Below are positions 15,306 to 20,894 of a DNA stretch of 20,894 nt, in pieces. The stretch comes from Clostridium sp. UBA2485. Its GTDB lineage: Bacteria > Bacillota > Clostridia > Clostridiales > Clostridiaceae. The stretch spans positions 1,129 through 22,022 of the forward strand of contig NZ_DDOV01000004.1 in the NCBI RefSeq assembly GCF_002341865.1, in the 5' to 3' direction. Each line of letters opens with the position of its first letter. The stretch's first letter is position 1. The translations under genes and the position numbers were made by a program. The notes beneath the pieces are model-generated. The model made no database searches. It saw only the letters and a list, made by a program, of their open reading frames with translations, and was not told where the DNA came from.

Positions 15306-15749
15306 TTAATTTTTCCAAAGCTCTTCATTACTACATGATTCATAACTTGGCTTTGCAATATGTGGGTAGTTGGATGTATCCTGTTGATGCTTTTTAGCCC
15401 ATGCTTTCATTGGTACATATAATATTGATTCAAACTCTAAATCTGGGTCTAATGTTCTTCCTCCATACAAAATAGAGCTATAATAACCTTGCCCATTTAC
15501 GATTGCAACACACCGCTGATAAAGGAACAAATCATTGGAAAAAAGCTCTAATGTTCCATATAATTGCATGGCTATTTTCTTACTATCAATATCATATAGT
15601 AGCTTGGACATAATATTTTCAAAATCAAAGATTTCTTCGTCAGATTGCTCTGATAAATATTGAATAACAGGCGCTAAAACCTTATCATCATTTCCCTCGT
15701 TGCTCCAATCCAACATTTTAATTATTTTCCAAAATTGATTTTTTTTCAT
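15306..15749 (-). CDS. DUF4240 domain protein
   Basis: The protein has 147 residues from the ATG at 15749, which follows TTGGAGATG; a TTG-type start further upstream is less likely. The N-terminal NQFWKIIKMLDWSNEG, the 'LSEQSDEEIFDFENIMSKLL' helix and the following DLFLYQRCVAIVNGQGYYSS match the DUF4240 pattern: an FW..I start, then 'ls.eei..F...f..ll', then 'F.yfr.wli.qG'. The family's function is not established. Its members often sit alone in immunity-type loci with SUKH genes, as here. Predicted cytoplasmic. Confidence 0.75.
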   Translation of the reverse strand: MKKNQFWKIIKMLDWSNEGNDDKVLAPVIQYLSEQSDEEIFDFENIMSKLLYDIDSKKIAMQLYGTLELFSNDLFLYQRCVAIVNGQGYYSSILYGGRTLDPDLEFESILYVPMKAWAKKHQQDTSNYPHIAKPSYESCSNEELWKN

Positions 15750-16048
15750 ACATATCATCTCCAAATTTCGATTTTCACTATTCGTCTTATTCGTTGTATA
15801 TCCATATTTATTTATACTTTTTTATTATCATCAAAATCATCCCTTGCTTTGAATAAATATAGATTTCACTTATCTCCCGCAAGGTTCACACTCACAAGAG
15901 ATTATTTTTCATATCTCGAAATTTGACAAAATGTTGTGATTACAAATATATTTCTCATTTCTTTATTCGACGGGATAGTTCCTAATTGTATTAGCTTTTG
16001 AATCCTGTTTTTCACTATAGATATCCTCTTCTTACACCTCATATTTGT
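15750..16048. other. 300-bp gap with one doubtful small ORF
   Basis: No cassette repeat is visible in this gap. On the minus strand an ATG near 16040 opens a frame of about 50 codons, including ISIVKNRIQKLIQLGTIPSN, that ends near 15905. It has no ribosome site of note, but the opening resembles the first helix of many small immunity proteins. It may be the 5' remnant of a deleted cassette. I call no gene here. Confidence 0.3.
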
Positions 16049-16522
16049 CTACATAACAACGAATTTCCCGTGTGGATAAACTCCATCGTATGAGCACGGC
16101 CATCGACCTTGTTCGTAAATGCTTAAAAGGTCATTGAAAAAGTCTTTTTTCTCAAGCTGTATTTCGATTGCTGCCCATGACATATCCCTTTTCACACAAT
16201 CCATAATTTCGTTCTCTAACCCGCTTTCATTTTCAAGTTTACATCTCTTTATGAAATTGCAGTAGCCATTCCATAAAGAGTTTTGTATATCACTGGAAAC
16301 AGTCTCAAAAATACAGTCTATTTTCTCATCTGTAATAATCTCTATGGCTTGAGTTTCCAAAAAAGAAATTTTAGGTCCCCATACAGCTAACATTTTGGAG
16401 TTGTAACTATCGTATGCTTCAAAAATCGAAGTAACAACAATGTACCGTTTTTCAGCTGTTCCACATCTTGAGAACCATTTTATTTCATTGATACGGGAAA
16501 TAAATTCATGTATATTCTTCAT
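16049..16522 (-). CDS. Unknown immunity-array protein
   Basis: The protein has 157 residues from the ATG at 16522, preceded by AAGGAG; the longer open frame reads back into the repeat region. It is soluble, with helices near the N-terminus (NIHEFISRINEIKWFSRCG) and a C-terminal signature YEQGRWPCSYDGVYPHGKF ending in two hydrophobic residues. I believe similar 'GRWPCgwdGxYPxGKl' proteins occur across Proteobacteria and Bacteroidetes as single cytoplasmic proteins, but I cannot name a family. The tryptophan and cysteine pattern is distinctive enough for a search. Immunity role inferred from context. Confidence 0.65.
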   Translation of the reverse strand: MKNIHEFISRINEIKWFSRCGTAEKRYIVVTSIFEAYDSYNSKMLAVWGPKISFLETQAIEIITDEKIDCIFETVSSDIQNSLWNGYCNFIKRCKLENESGLENEIMDCVKRDMSWAAIEIQLEKKDFFNDLLSIYEQGRWPCSYDGVYPHGKFVVM

Positions 16523-16540
16523 CAAGTACTCTCCTTGCAT

Positions 16541-16651
16541 ATTATATAAATTTTTCATATTATATCCGCAGTTTTACAACTTCACAATAAATTCCTTTTA
16601 ATATAAATAATGTCCAGGTAGGCAACTATCCACATTGCTCATTCTCTTACC
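16541..16651 (-). repeat. Disrupted cassette repeat
   Basis: The left edge ATTATATAAATTTTT (16541-16555) and the right end CATTGCTCATTCTCTTACC (16633-16651) are both present. They are separated by about 77 unrelated bases in place of the stem. An insertion or long drift has split the copy. Confidence 0.5.
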
Positions 16652-16664
16652 AGTAAAATGGATA

Positions 16665-16970
16665 TCATTCTTTTCTATATGGTCTATTCATTACAACATT
16701 TAGAAGTTGTTCTACAATTTCTAAATATTCATTTTGAGTTATTTTAAATGAATCCCATTCAACCAATCTTCCATACCCACCACAAAGTAAAATAGAATTT
16801 AATCGTTCAAAATCAGGAATAACCTTATTAAAATCGTATCCCCATAGCATGGAACTATCGTGTATCATATCTGCAACCGAACCTTTTTTCACTAAATAAT
16901 GAGCTTCTTTTCTATCATATTCGCCATGATAATTAGCCTCTGGCATTAAATAATATTCTATAATTCTCAT
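16665..16970 (-). CDS. Unknown small immunity-array protein
   Basis: I do not recognise this family. The protein has 101 residues, with IIEYYLMPEANYHGEYDR at the N-terminus, VKKGSVADMIHDSSMLWGYD and NSILLCGGYGRLVEWDSF in the middle, and a C-terminal helix. It is soluble and slightly acidic. GGGAGTG precedes the ATG by about 5 bases. A full cassette repeat lies 36 bases before the start, with TATAAT of its edge at a distance compatible with a promoter. Immunity role inferred. Confidence 0.65.
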   Translation of the reverse strand: MRIIEYYLMPEANYHGEYDRKEAHYLVKKGSVADMIHDSSMLWGYDFNKVIPDFERLNSILLCGGYGRLVEWDSFKITQNEYLEIVEQLLNVVMNRPYRKE

Positions 16971-17005
16971 TTTTCACTCCCAATTTCTATTTTACTGTTC
17001 AGTAA

Positions 17006-17068
17006 GATTATATAAAATTCCTGTAGCTTTATTTTAATTCGTCCACAGGAGCGAATGCTCATTTTCTT
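17006..17068 (-). repeat. Cassette repeat
   Basis: CTGTAG arm against CCACAG (one mismatch), ATTCGT/GCGAAT and a perfect GAGC/GCTC hairpin. The edge contains TATAAT on the minus strand. Confidence 0.92.
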
Positions 17069-17077
17069 CACATTAGC

Positions 17078-17665
17078 CTAGAATCGAACTATTCTTTTAC
17101 TTTCAAACAGAGAACCTGTATTGCTATGTGTACTTCCGTCATTTTCCGTATATGTAGTTATCAAACGTGGCTCTCTGGTAGCACTATGGTAAAACTTCAT
17201 CAGCACATTAGAAATATCACTATCAAGTGAAATACTCAAACCCTCTGCCAATTCTTTTTGGGTTTCATCCAAGTCCATATCCATATCTTCTTCAACCATT
17301 TGTCTATGTTCTTCCATAAGTTCTTTTGCGAAGCTTTGGAGATGCTCCATATTTTGATATGATGCAGCATTCACATAATCACGCCAAAATGGGCAGTTTA
17401 CCATAAACACAAAAAAATCATAAAGGCTATCGGCAATTCTTCCGCTTTCACCCTCACTTCCCCAAAATCCAACTGAACCATCCTCCAATAAGATGTATTC
17501 ACTTCCTGTGCCTTCTTTTGCGAAGGTTTTTCCAGTTATACTATAGGCTAAATGCCCAAATTCATCTTGTGGAGATTTGAATTCTGAAAGAATTTCAACA
17601 TCACAAATATAACATAGAAGGTCAGACAAATTTTCATCCTGTTTCAACAGTTTAATAATATCCAT
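17078..17665 (-). CDS. Unknown immunity-array protein
   Basis: The protein has 195 residues from the ATG at 17665, preceded by AAGGAG; a start 7 codons earlier lacks a site. The first half has a clear domain: EFGHLAYSITGKTFAKEGTG, then EYILLEDGSVGFWGSEGESG and IADSLYDFFVFMVNCPFWRD. That matches SUKH-like and related immunity proteins in which a strand pair presents 'ggxyxlLeDGsIgyvsseGxxG'. The second half is an acidic helix (VEEDMDMDLDETQKELAEGL) and a short C-terminal strand region. I cannot give the exact family. Confidence 0.65.
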   Translation of the reverse strand: MDIIKLLKQDENLSDLLCYICDVEILSEFKSPQDEFGHLAYSITGKTFAKEGTGSEYILLEDGSVGFWGSEGESGRIADSLYDFFVFMVNCPFWRDYVNAASYQNMEHLQSFAKELMEEHRQMVEEDMDMDLDETQKELAEGLSISLDSDISNVLMKFYHSATREPRLITTYTENDGSTHSNTGSLFESKRIVRF

Positions 17666-17734
17666 AATAAAGCTCCTTTTAAGCATATTTTAATTTGACA
17701 TTGTTCGTTTAGGCAATCCAACTCGAAAGAACAA

Positions 17735-17787
17735 AATATAAATTTCCTGTACATGGCTATTAAATCACCTACAGGAATGAATGCTCA
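17735..17787 (-). repeat. Cassette repeat
   Basis: CCTGTA/TACAGG stem with a changed loop. TCA in the second left arm pairs with TGA in the right arm where the consensus has TCG/CGA, a paired change. The repeat ends only a few bases before the stop of the next gene. Confidence 0.88.
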
Positions 17788-17789
17788 CT

Positions 17790-18326
17790 TTATTCATACT
17801 GATATTCTGTAAAATAATCAACATCATTACCATAATCAAGCCATTTTTCAAACCAACCTAAGAAATCTTGACGCTGACAACAGGGCTGTATTCCTACATC
17901 ACAAAAAAACCAAATTTCCCCACGACATTTCCCTGTGACAATTAAATTATAGGATTGTGCATCTCCAATATGAATAAGCTCAATGTTTCCATTCCCAACT
18001 TCCAATAACCGAGATTCGGATGGACATTCTTCATCCTCCCAAATCCAAGGATCTTCAAAGGGAAAAGCAGCTGATAATTTTTCTGATATCAATCTGTCTA
18101 TCATATCAAGAGATTTCATTTTGAATCCACCAATCATATCACAGCCATCGCCTACTTCAAGCAGAAACTTTCGATAAACTTCAGGAAGTATGGTATCATG
18201 CTTCTTTTCAAATAAGCAGATTTCTTGTTCTAATAGTTGCTCTCCCAAGAAAATATCTTCAGCTGTGCATTTTTCTTTTATTCTCTTTATTATTACATTA
18301 TACTGCTCTGGTTGATAGATCGGCAT
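17790..18326 (-). CDS. SMI1/KNR4 (SUKH) family immunity protein
   Basis: The protein has 178 residues. The SUKH core is typical: EQEICLFEKKHDTILPEVYR (residues 33-52), then KFLLEVGDGCDMIGGF. The second half carries GNGNIELIHIGDAQSYNLIV, GKCRGEIWFFCDVGIQP and the closing helix FLGWFEKWLDYGND. These match the family's strand order, including 'gc.....lvv.G...G.iW'. AGGAGGAG precedes the ATG by 4-5 bases. It is the clearest SUKH gene in the window. It is a single-gene cassette and should act by direct toxin binding in the cytoplasm. Confidence 0.92.
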   Translation of the reverse strand: MPIYQPEQYNVIIKRIKEKCTAEDIFLGEQLLEQEICLFEKKHDTILPEVYRKFLLEVGDGCDMIGGFKMKSLDMIDRLISEKLSAAFPFEDPWIWEDEECPSESRLLEVGNGNIELIHIGDAQSYNLIVTGKCRGEIWFFCDVGIQPCCQRQDFLGWFEKWLDYGNDVDYFTEYQYE

Positions 18327-18339
18327 ACTTCTCCTCCTA

Positions 18340-18393
18340 ATTGTATAAATTCCTGCAACGTTGTTTTAATACTGAAAAATACCTACACTCTTT
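18340..18393 (-). repeat. Cassette repeat, decayed copy
   Basis: It keeps TATAAATTCCTGCA, GTTGTTTTAAT and CCTACA, but the second half and the small hairpin are lost. Confidence 0.65.
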
Positions 18394-18396
18394 ACA

Positions 18397-18792
18397 TCAA
18401 ATGTCAGAATCTGAAATCCATCTAAAAGATGGATGCTTTTCTCCTGTTTCACAAAAATGCACAATGATAGCTTTAATATCCTTAAATGAATAGCACATCA
18501 TTCTTTCTTGAGGGCAAGCATTAATAAATAAATCTACGGAATAGATATTTTGACTTCCATTGTCAAAATAAGAAATGTCATCATTATATTCGTCAACCCA
18601 TCCAATAAATGCTGCTTTTTCCTTGTTAAACTCAACTGATAAACTGATATCACCTACAGTGTATTCTAAATAGATATAGTCTTTACCTATTTTATCTAAT
18701 ATAGCATTATGTTGGCTTTCCAAAATACCAGATGTGCTTTCTATTATCATAGGTTTCTTGGTGTCACTTATATATATTTTCGTACATAGCAT
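18397..18792 (-). CDS. Imm1-like immunity protein
   Basis: The protein has 131 residues from the ATG at 18792, preceded by AGGGG; the longer open frame only translates the cassette repeat. Strands near the N-terminus (CTKIYISDTKKPMII, YIYLEYTVGDISLSVEF) lead to AAFIGWVDEYNDDISYF. The end reads RMMCYSFKDIKAIIVHFCET followed by GEKHPSFRW. The closing pattern 'al.av..Fl.tGe.p..v.W' is what I remember of Imm1 family proteins, which are linked to deaminase and nuclease toxins. The match is to the C-terminal motif only, so the family is tentative. Flanked by repeats. Confidence 0.6.
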   Translation of the reverse strand: MLCTKIYISDTKKPMIIESTSGILESQHNAILDKIGKDYIYLEYTVGDISLSVEFNKEKAAFIGWVDEYNDDISYFDNGSQNIYSVDLFINACPQERMMCYSFKDIKAIIVHFCETGEKHPSFRWISDSDI

Positions 18793-18817
18793 AAAAATTT
18801 CCCCTATAATACTCAAC

Positions 18818-18873
18818 AAATATAAATTTCCTGTACCGTTGTTTTGATTCACATACAAGAGTGAATACTCATT
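18818..18873 (-). repeat. Cassette repeat with compensatory hairpin changes
   Basis: The second stem is ATTCAC/GTGAAT (consensus ATTCGC/GCGAAT) and the small hairpin is GAGT/ACTC (consensus GAGC/GCTC). Both stay fully paired. The main stem is weakened (CCTGTAC against ATACAAG). Confidence 0.92.
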
Positions 18874-18876
18874 TTT

Positions 18877-19266
18877 TTACTCAAAATTCAACCAATGAGG
18901 AAGATCTTCCCTAGTAAACGGTCTCAACCTATATATATCATAATTTTGCACATAAATTAATTTGTCTTTATATTTTTTCAATATCCTATCATGGAATTTT
19001 GAAATAAAAAATGCGGCACCATATCTGGCATCATTGGAATAATTCTCACTCTCATCAAGCAATATTTGAAAAAGAGTGATTAAAAGCTTTTCATCGAACA
19101 ATCGCTCTAAAAAGAATTTTTCAAATGTTGTTCCTATTGCATTTGAAAAACTATAAATCAAATATTCACGAATAATTTCCTCAATATAATTACCATTTAT
19201 GTCAATAGGATTTATGCTTGTCAATTCCTTCTCTTTATCCATTAAAAAATCATTATAATTATCCAC
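18877..19266 (-). CDS. Unknown helical protein coupled to DUF4304 gene
   Basis: The protein has 129 residues, all-helical. Motifs include YIEEIIREYLIYSFSNAIG, KLLITLFQILLDESENYSND and the HEAT-like RYGAAFFISKFHDRILKKYK. I do not recognise the family. The start is GTG at 19266, inside the last codons of the DUF4304 gene, overlapping its stop by 8 bases, with GGAGG 7 bases upstream. This is a classic translational coupling arrangement. The two genes probably work as a pair, and the absence of a repeat between them fits. Confidence 0.68.
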   Translation of the reverse strand: MDNYNDFLMDKEKELTSINPIDINGNYIEEIIREYLIYSFSNAIGTTFEKFFLERLFDEKLLITLFQILLDESENYSNDARYGAAFFISKFHDRILKKYKDKLIYVQNYDIYRLRPFTREDLPHWLNFE

Positions 19267-19969
19267 TTGTTTCCTCCGCCATCAAAGCAGCAAGAATAAA
19301 TGCCCACTTGTCCTCATTTGGCCATGGTGATAATGCCTTGATTTGCTGGTACAGCTGGTAATTCTCTTTGATTTCCTGAGCCGATATTCCAATCCACTGC
19401 CGATTATGTATAAGATTCGGAATATTACTCTCCACTACGGCGAGCCCATGTGCCATATAGTAATACCGCAGCAAACAAATCCTTTTGGAATAATATCGTT
19501 CATTCCAGTCCTGTTTTTTCCGCTCCCAATCCTTATAATTTTTAATTTCATCAAGCTGTGGCAATATATACTGACGCAAATCGTTGCCAATGCGGTTCTT
19601 GATGTCCTCCACATCCATGTCCTGTGGCTTATAGTCTTGATACCCATCAATTTTATACCCTAAGGGCTGATGATATGGGTGAAGATAGCCGCAATCAGGC
19701 AATAGTGGATCCTCACGCATGGAATCAATGCCACCTTGCCAGCATTTTAAATATTCCTCTGGCAAATCTCTTTTAAAAGCTTCAATCTCAAACCAAAAAG
19801 TATAACCCATCACTATAGAATTAAAACGTGAGCCGTTTATGTGTATTGCAAGACAGCAATCGTCCCTCATAGATTTATAAGTCTGCCCTTTAGCACGGTA
19901 TCCCGCACGTTTCAGTTCAGGTTTTACAACTTCACGTAGGACTATATTCTTTTTCTCTTTGGAATTCAT
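19259..19969 (-). CDS. DUF4304 domain protein
   Basis: The protein has 236 residues from the ATG at 19969, preceded by AAGGAGG. The N-terminus reads KEKKNIVLREVVKPELKRAG, then YRAKGQTYKSM and CCLAIHINGSRFNSIVMGYT. This is the DUF4304 pattern: a start helix ending in 'lkp.lk..Gfr..g.tw', then strands with 'NvQ.S' or similar, then 'FxinlGv'. The C-terminal half is helical (ISAQEIKENYQLYQQIKAL). The family is unknown in function and frequently sits in immunity loci. It is the first gene of the minus-strand array and is coupled to the next gene by an 8-base overlap. Confidence 0.8.
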   Translation of the reverse strand: MNSKEKKNIVLREVVKPELKRAGYRAKGQTYKSMRDDCCLAIHINGSRFNSIVMGYTFWFEIEAFKRDLPEEYLKCWQGGIDSMREDPLLPDCGYLHPYHQPLGYKIDGYQDYKPQDMDVEDIKNRIGNDLRQYILPQLDEIKNYKDWERKKQDWNERYYSKRICLLRYYYMAHGLAVVESNIPNLIHNRQWIGISAQEIKENYQLYQQIKALSPWPNEDKWAFILAALMAEETSG

Positions 19970-20000
19970 CACTACCTCCTTTTAATGATCGCCTCTTCTC

Positions 20001-20010
20001 ATTATATAAA
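20001..20010 (-). repeat. Truncated cassette repeat (AT-rich edge only)
   Basis: ATTATATAAA precedes the first gene of the array and is followed by unrelated TAATTTGCAG. On the minus strand it gives TATAAT about 35 bases before the DUF4304 start, so it may be that gene's -10 element. Confidence 0.45.
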
Positions 20011-20167
20011 TAATTTGCAGTTGAAAACTGGCCAACAAATTCTAATTTGTATCTTATTCTCCCTCCTCATCCTGTTGATGCAAATGTTCTATTACATGGT
20101 CATCCTTCATTTCATTTTCTTAGCAGCTTCCTTTGTTTTCCGATCTTCGATTCTTTTTTACCTTCAA

Positions 20168-20185
20168 ACCACAATATGTTGTGGT
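20168..20185. terminator. Short hairpin after rlmD fragment
   Basis: ACCACAA pairs with TTGTGGT around a four-base loop, seven bases beyond the rlmD stop on the minus strand. There is no clear T-run, so a terminator role is uncertain. Confidence 0.4.
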
Positions 20186-20191
20186 CAAACC

Positions 20192-20383
20192 TTACTTTTT
20201 GCTTTTCGAGCCACAACCCCGGATCAGAACCACGCACTCCACATGAGCCGTCTTTGGAAACATATCCACCGGCTGTACTTCTATGGTTTTATAATCTAGA
20301 TCATTTAAAATTTTTAGATCTCTTGCAAGGGTTGCTGGATCACAGGAAACATAGACTATTTTTTTGCGGTGACATTTTTGCTA
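20192..20383 (-). pseudogene. rlmD: C-terminal fragment of 23S rRNA m5U methyltransferase RlmD/RumA
   Basis: The minus-strand frame after a TAG near 20384 reads KKIVYVSCDPATLARDLKIL, then TIEVQPVDMFPKTAHVEC and VVLI before the stop at 20192. 'YVSCxPxTLARDL' with the 'QPVDMFPxTxHVExV' end is diagnostic of the C-terminus of RlmD/TrmA-type SAM-dependent RNA uracil-C5 methyltransferases. The last about 63 of roughly 450 residues are here. The catalytic cysteine motif and the TRAM and SAM-binding parts are missing. The 3' end of this gene (rumA) is an established target of serine-integrase elements in Firmicutes. Such an element carries or leaves a copy of the gene's end, so this may be an attachment-site relic. 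Confidence 0.85.
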
Positions 20384-20735
20384 TAGCTTAAAGTAACGAT
20401 TCTTCACAACCCTTTCTTGGTGGGTTTAGTTCTATAATCTAAATTTACTTAAGATATAATTATGAACCGTCCCTTACATATCTAAAATGTCGAATTTCTG
20501 TAAATATTGTATATTTCACCATAAATATGCAATTATTATATCATAAACTATTCTAATACCGTAATATTATACAATTTATTAAGTACCAAAAATCTGTATT
20601 TTCAATACCATAACATAAACATTATAAATATTATTTTTTAACCTACCCTAGTGTATAATACTCGTTTTGACCTTTCGTTGCTTCAGAATAGAACCTAGTA
20701 CATACTCAATTTAATAATCCCATAGAGCTTTCCTC
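20384..20735. other. AT-rich non-coding stretch
   Basis: No gene is visible in about 350 bases. A weak minus-strand reading near 20660-20705 (SEATKGQNEYYT) vaguely recalls the part of a serine recombinase after its catalytic serine, so it could be decayed recombinase sequence. I see no repeat or structured RNA. Confidence 0.4.
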
Positions 20736-20801
20736 CTATGCTATGACTTTCAGCCTTTTATGTTCTGGAGGCTTAGGTGGTATAACCATAATCTTTCTCA
20801 T
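20736..20801 (-). pseudogene. N-terminal remnant of large serine recombinase
   Basis: This frame of 21 residues begins at the ATG at 20801 and reads MRKIMVIPPKPP followed by KRLKVIA and then a TAG. Clostridial large serine recombinases commonly start with 'xVxVIPxKP', a short linker and 'LRVAAYCRVST', where the serine of CRVST is catalytic. Here the sequence stops exactly before the YCRVST block, so the catalytic part is gone. GGTGACGGTGA upstream is a plausible ribosome site, preceded by the terminal repeat. The C-terminal counterpart is at 109-394. Confidence 0.68.
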
Positions 20802-20820
20802 AAATTCATTCACCGTCACC

Positions 20821-20894
20821 TATATAGAAGAGAAAAACCTTTGTGTTTTTCTATCAAAAGAGGACATGAAAGTTTTACTCTCATGTCCTCAATT
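20821..20894. repeat. Right copy of terminal direct repeat
   Basis: It matches positions 1-76 in the same orientation, with two substitutions and one missing T. The same two hairpins form. It lies directly upstream of the recombinase start. The window ends inside it, so its true length is not known. Confidence 0.9.

Noticed and set aside
6255..18873. Classical integron with attC sites
   Set aside because: No tyrosine integron integrase is visible, and the repeat lacks the RYYYAAC/GTTRRRY boxes of attC. The resemblance is in layout only.
6255..18873. CRISPR array
   Set aside because: Repeats are separated by whole genes of 300-900 bases, not by spacers of 30-40 bases, and there are no cas genes.
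6801..18873. Intrinsic terminators as the sole role of the cassette repeat
   Set aside because: The main stem is followed by AAATTT rather than a run of T on the transcribed strand, and the loop is long and conserved, which a plain terminator would not need.
19343..19663. Plus-strand hydrophobic ORF of 106 residues
   Set aside because: It is antisense to the DUF4304 gene and has no ribosome site. The hydrophobic look comes from the mirror frame.
20047..20391. Plus-strand ORFs over the rlmD fragment
   Set aside because: They are opposite-strand shadows of the rlmD fragment, whose own translation matches a known family.

Overview
The window is AT-rich DNA with strong AGGAGG-type ribosome binding sites. 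Its protein families (clostridial large serine recombinase, MATE, MarR, penicillin-binding-type serine hydrolase lipoprotein) point to a low-GC Clostridia-class Firmicute. No marker in the window allows a species call. Nearly every gene lies on the minus strand, so transcription runs from right to left.

Ends. A near-identical repeat of about 74 bp, able to form two hairpins, sits at both ends (1-77 and 20821-20894). Just inside it are two broken pieces of large serine recombinase genes: a C-terminal piece at the left (109-394) and the first 21 codons at the right (20736-20801). Both read on the minus strand. A 3' fragment of rlmD/rumA (20192-20383), a known insertion target of serine-integrase elements, lies next to the right-hand piece. 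The window therefore looks like the inside of a decayed integrated element.

Left part (about 400-5600) is a decay zone. It holds a truncated immunity-like ORF, a possible IS21-type transposase remnant, one intact serine hydrolase lipoprotein (1330-3381), a second serine hydrolase that has lost its middle, a frameshifted MarR regulator, an internal MATE transporter fragment and a small CxxC protein.

Main part (about 5600-20000) is an array of roughly 23 small minus-strand genes plus remnants. The recognisable ones belong to families linked to polymorphic-toxin immunity: SMI1/KNR4 (SUKH), an Imm22-like protein, an NTF2-fold-like protein, DUF4240, DUF4304, an Imm1-like protein, and ankyrin, TPR and BspA-type leucine-rich repeat proteins. 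The rest are small acidic proteins I do not recognise. No toxin gene is visible.

Many boundaries between these genes carry the same structured repeat of about 60 bp, always in the same orientation relative to the genes. It has a CCTGTAG/CTACAGG stem, an overlapping alternative stem ATTCGC/GCGAAT and a small GAGC/GCTC hairpin. Several copies keep pairing through paired changes on both arms. About 11 copies are clear, and several others are decayed or cut short. Genes plus repeats form an integron-like array of immunity cassettes, but no integron integrase is present and the repeat does not match attC. This repeat-bounded immunity array is the most interesting system in the window.
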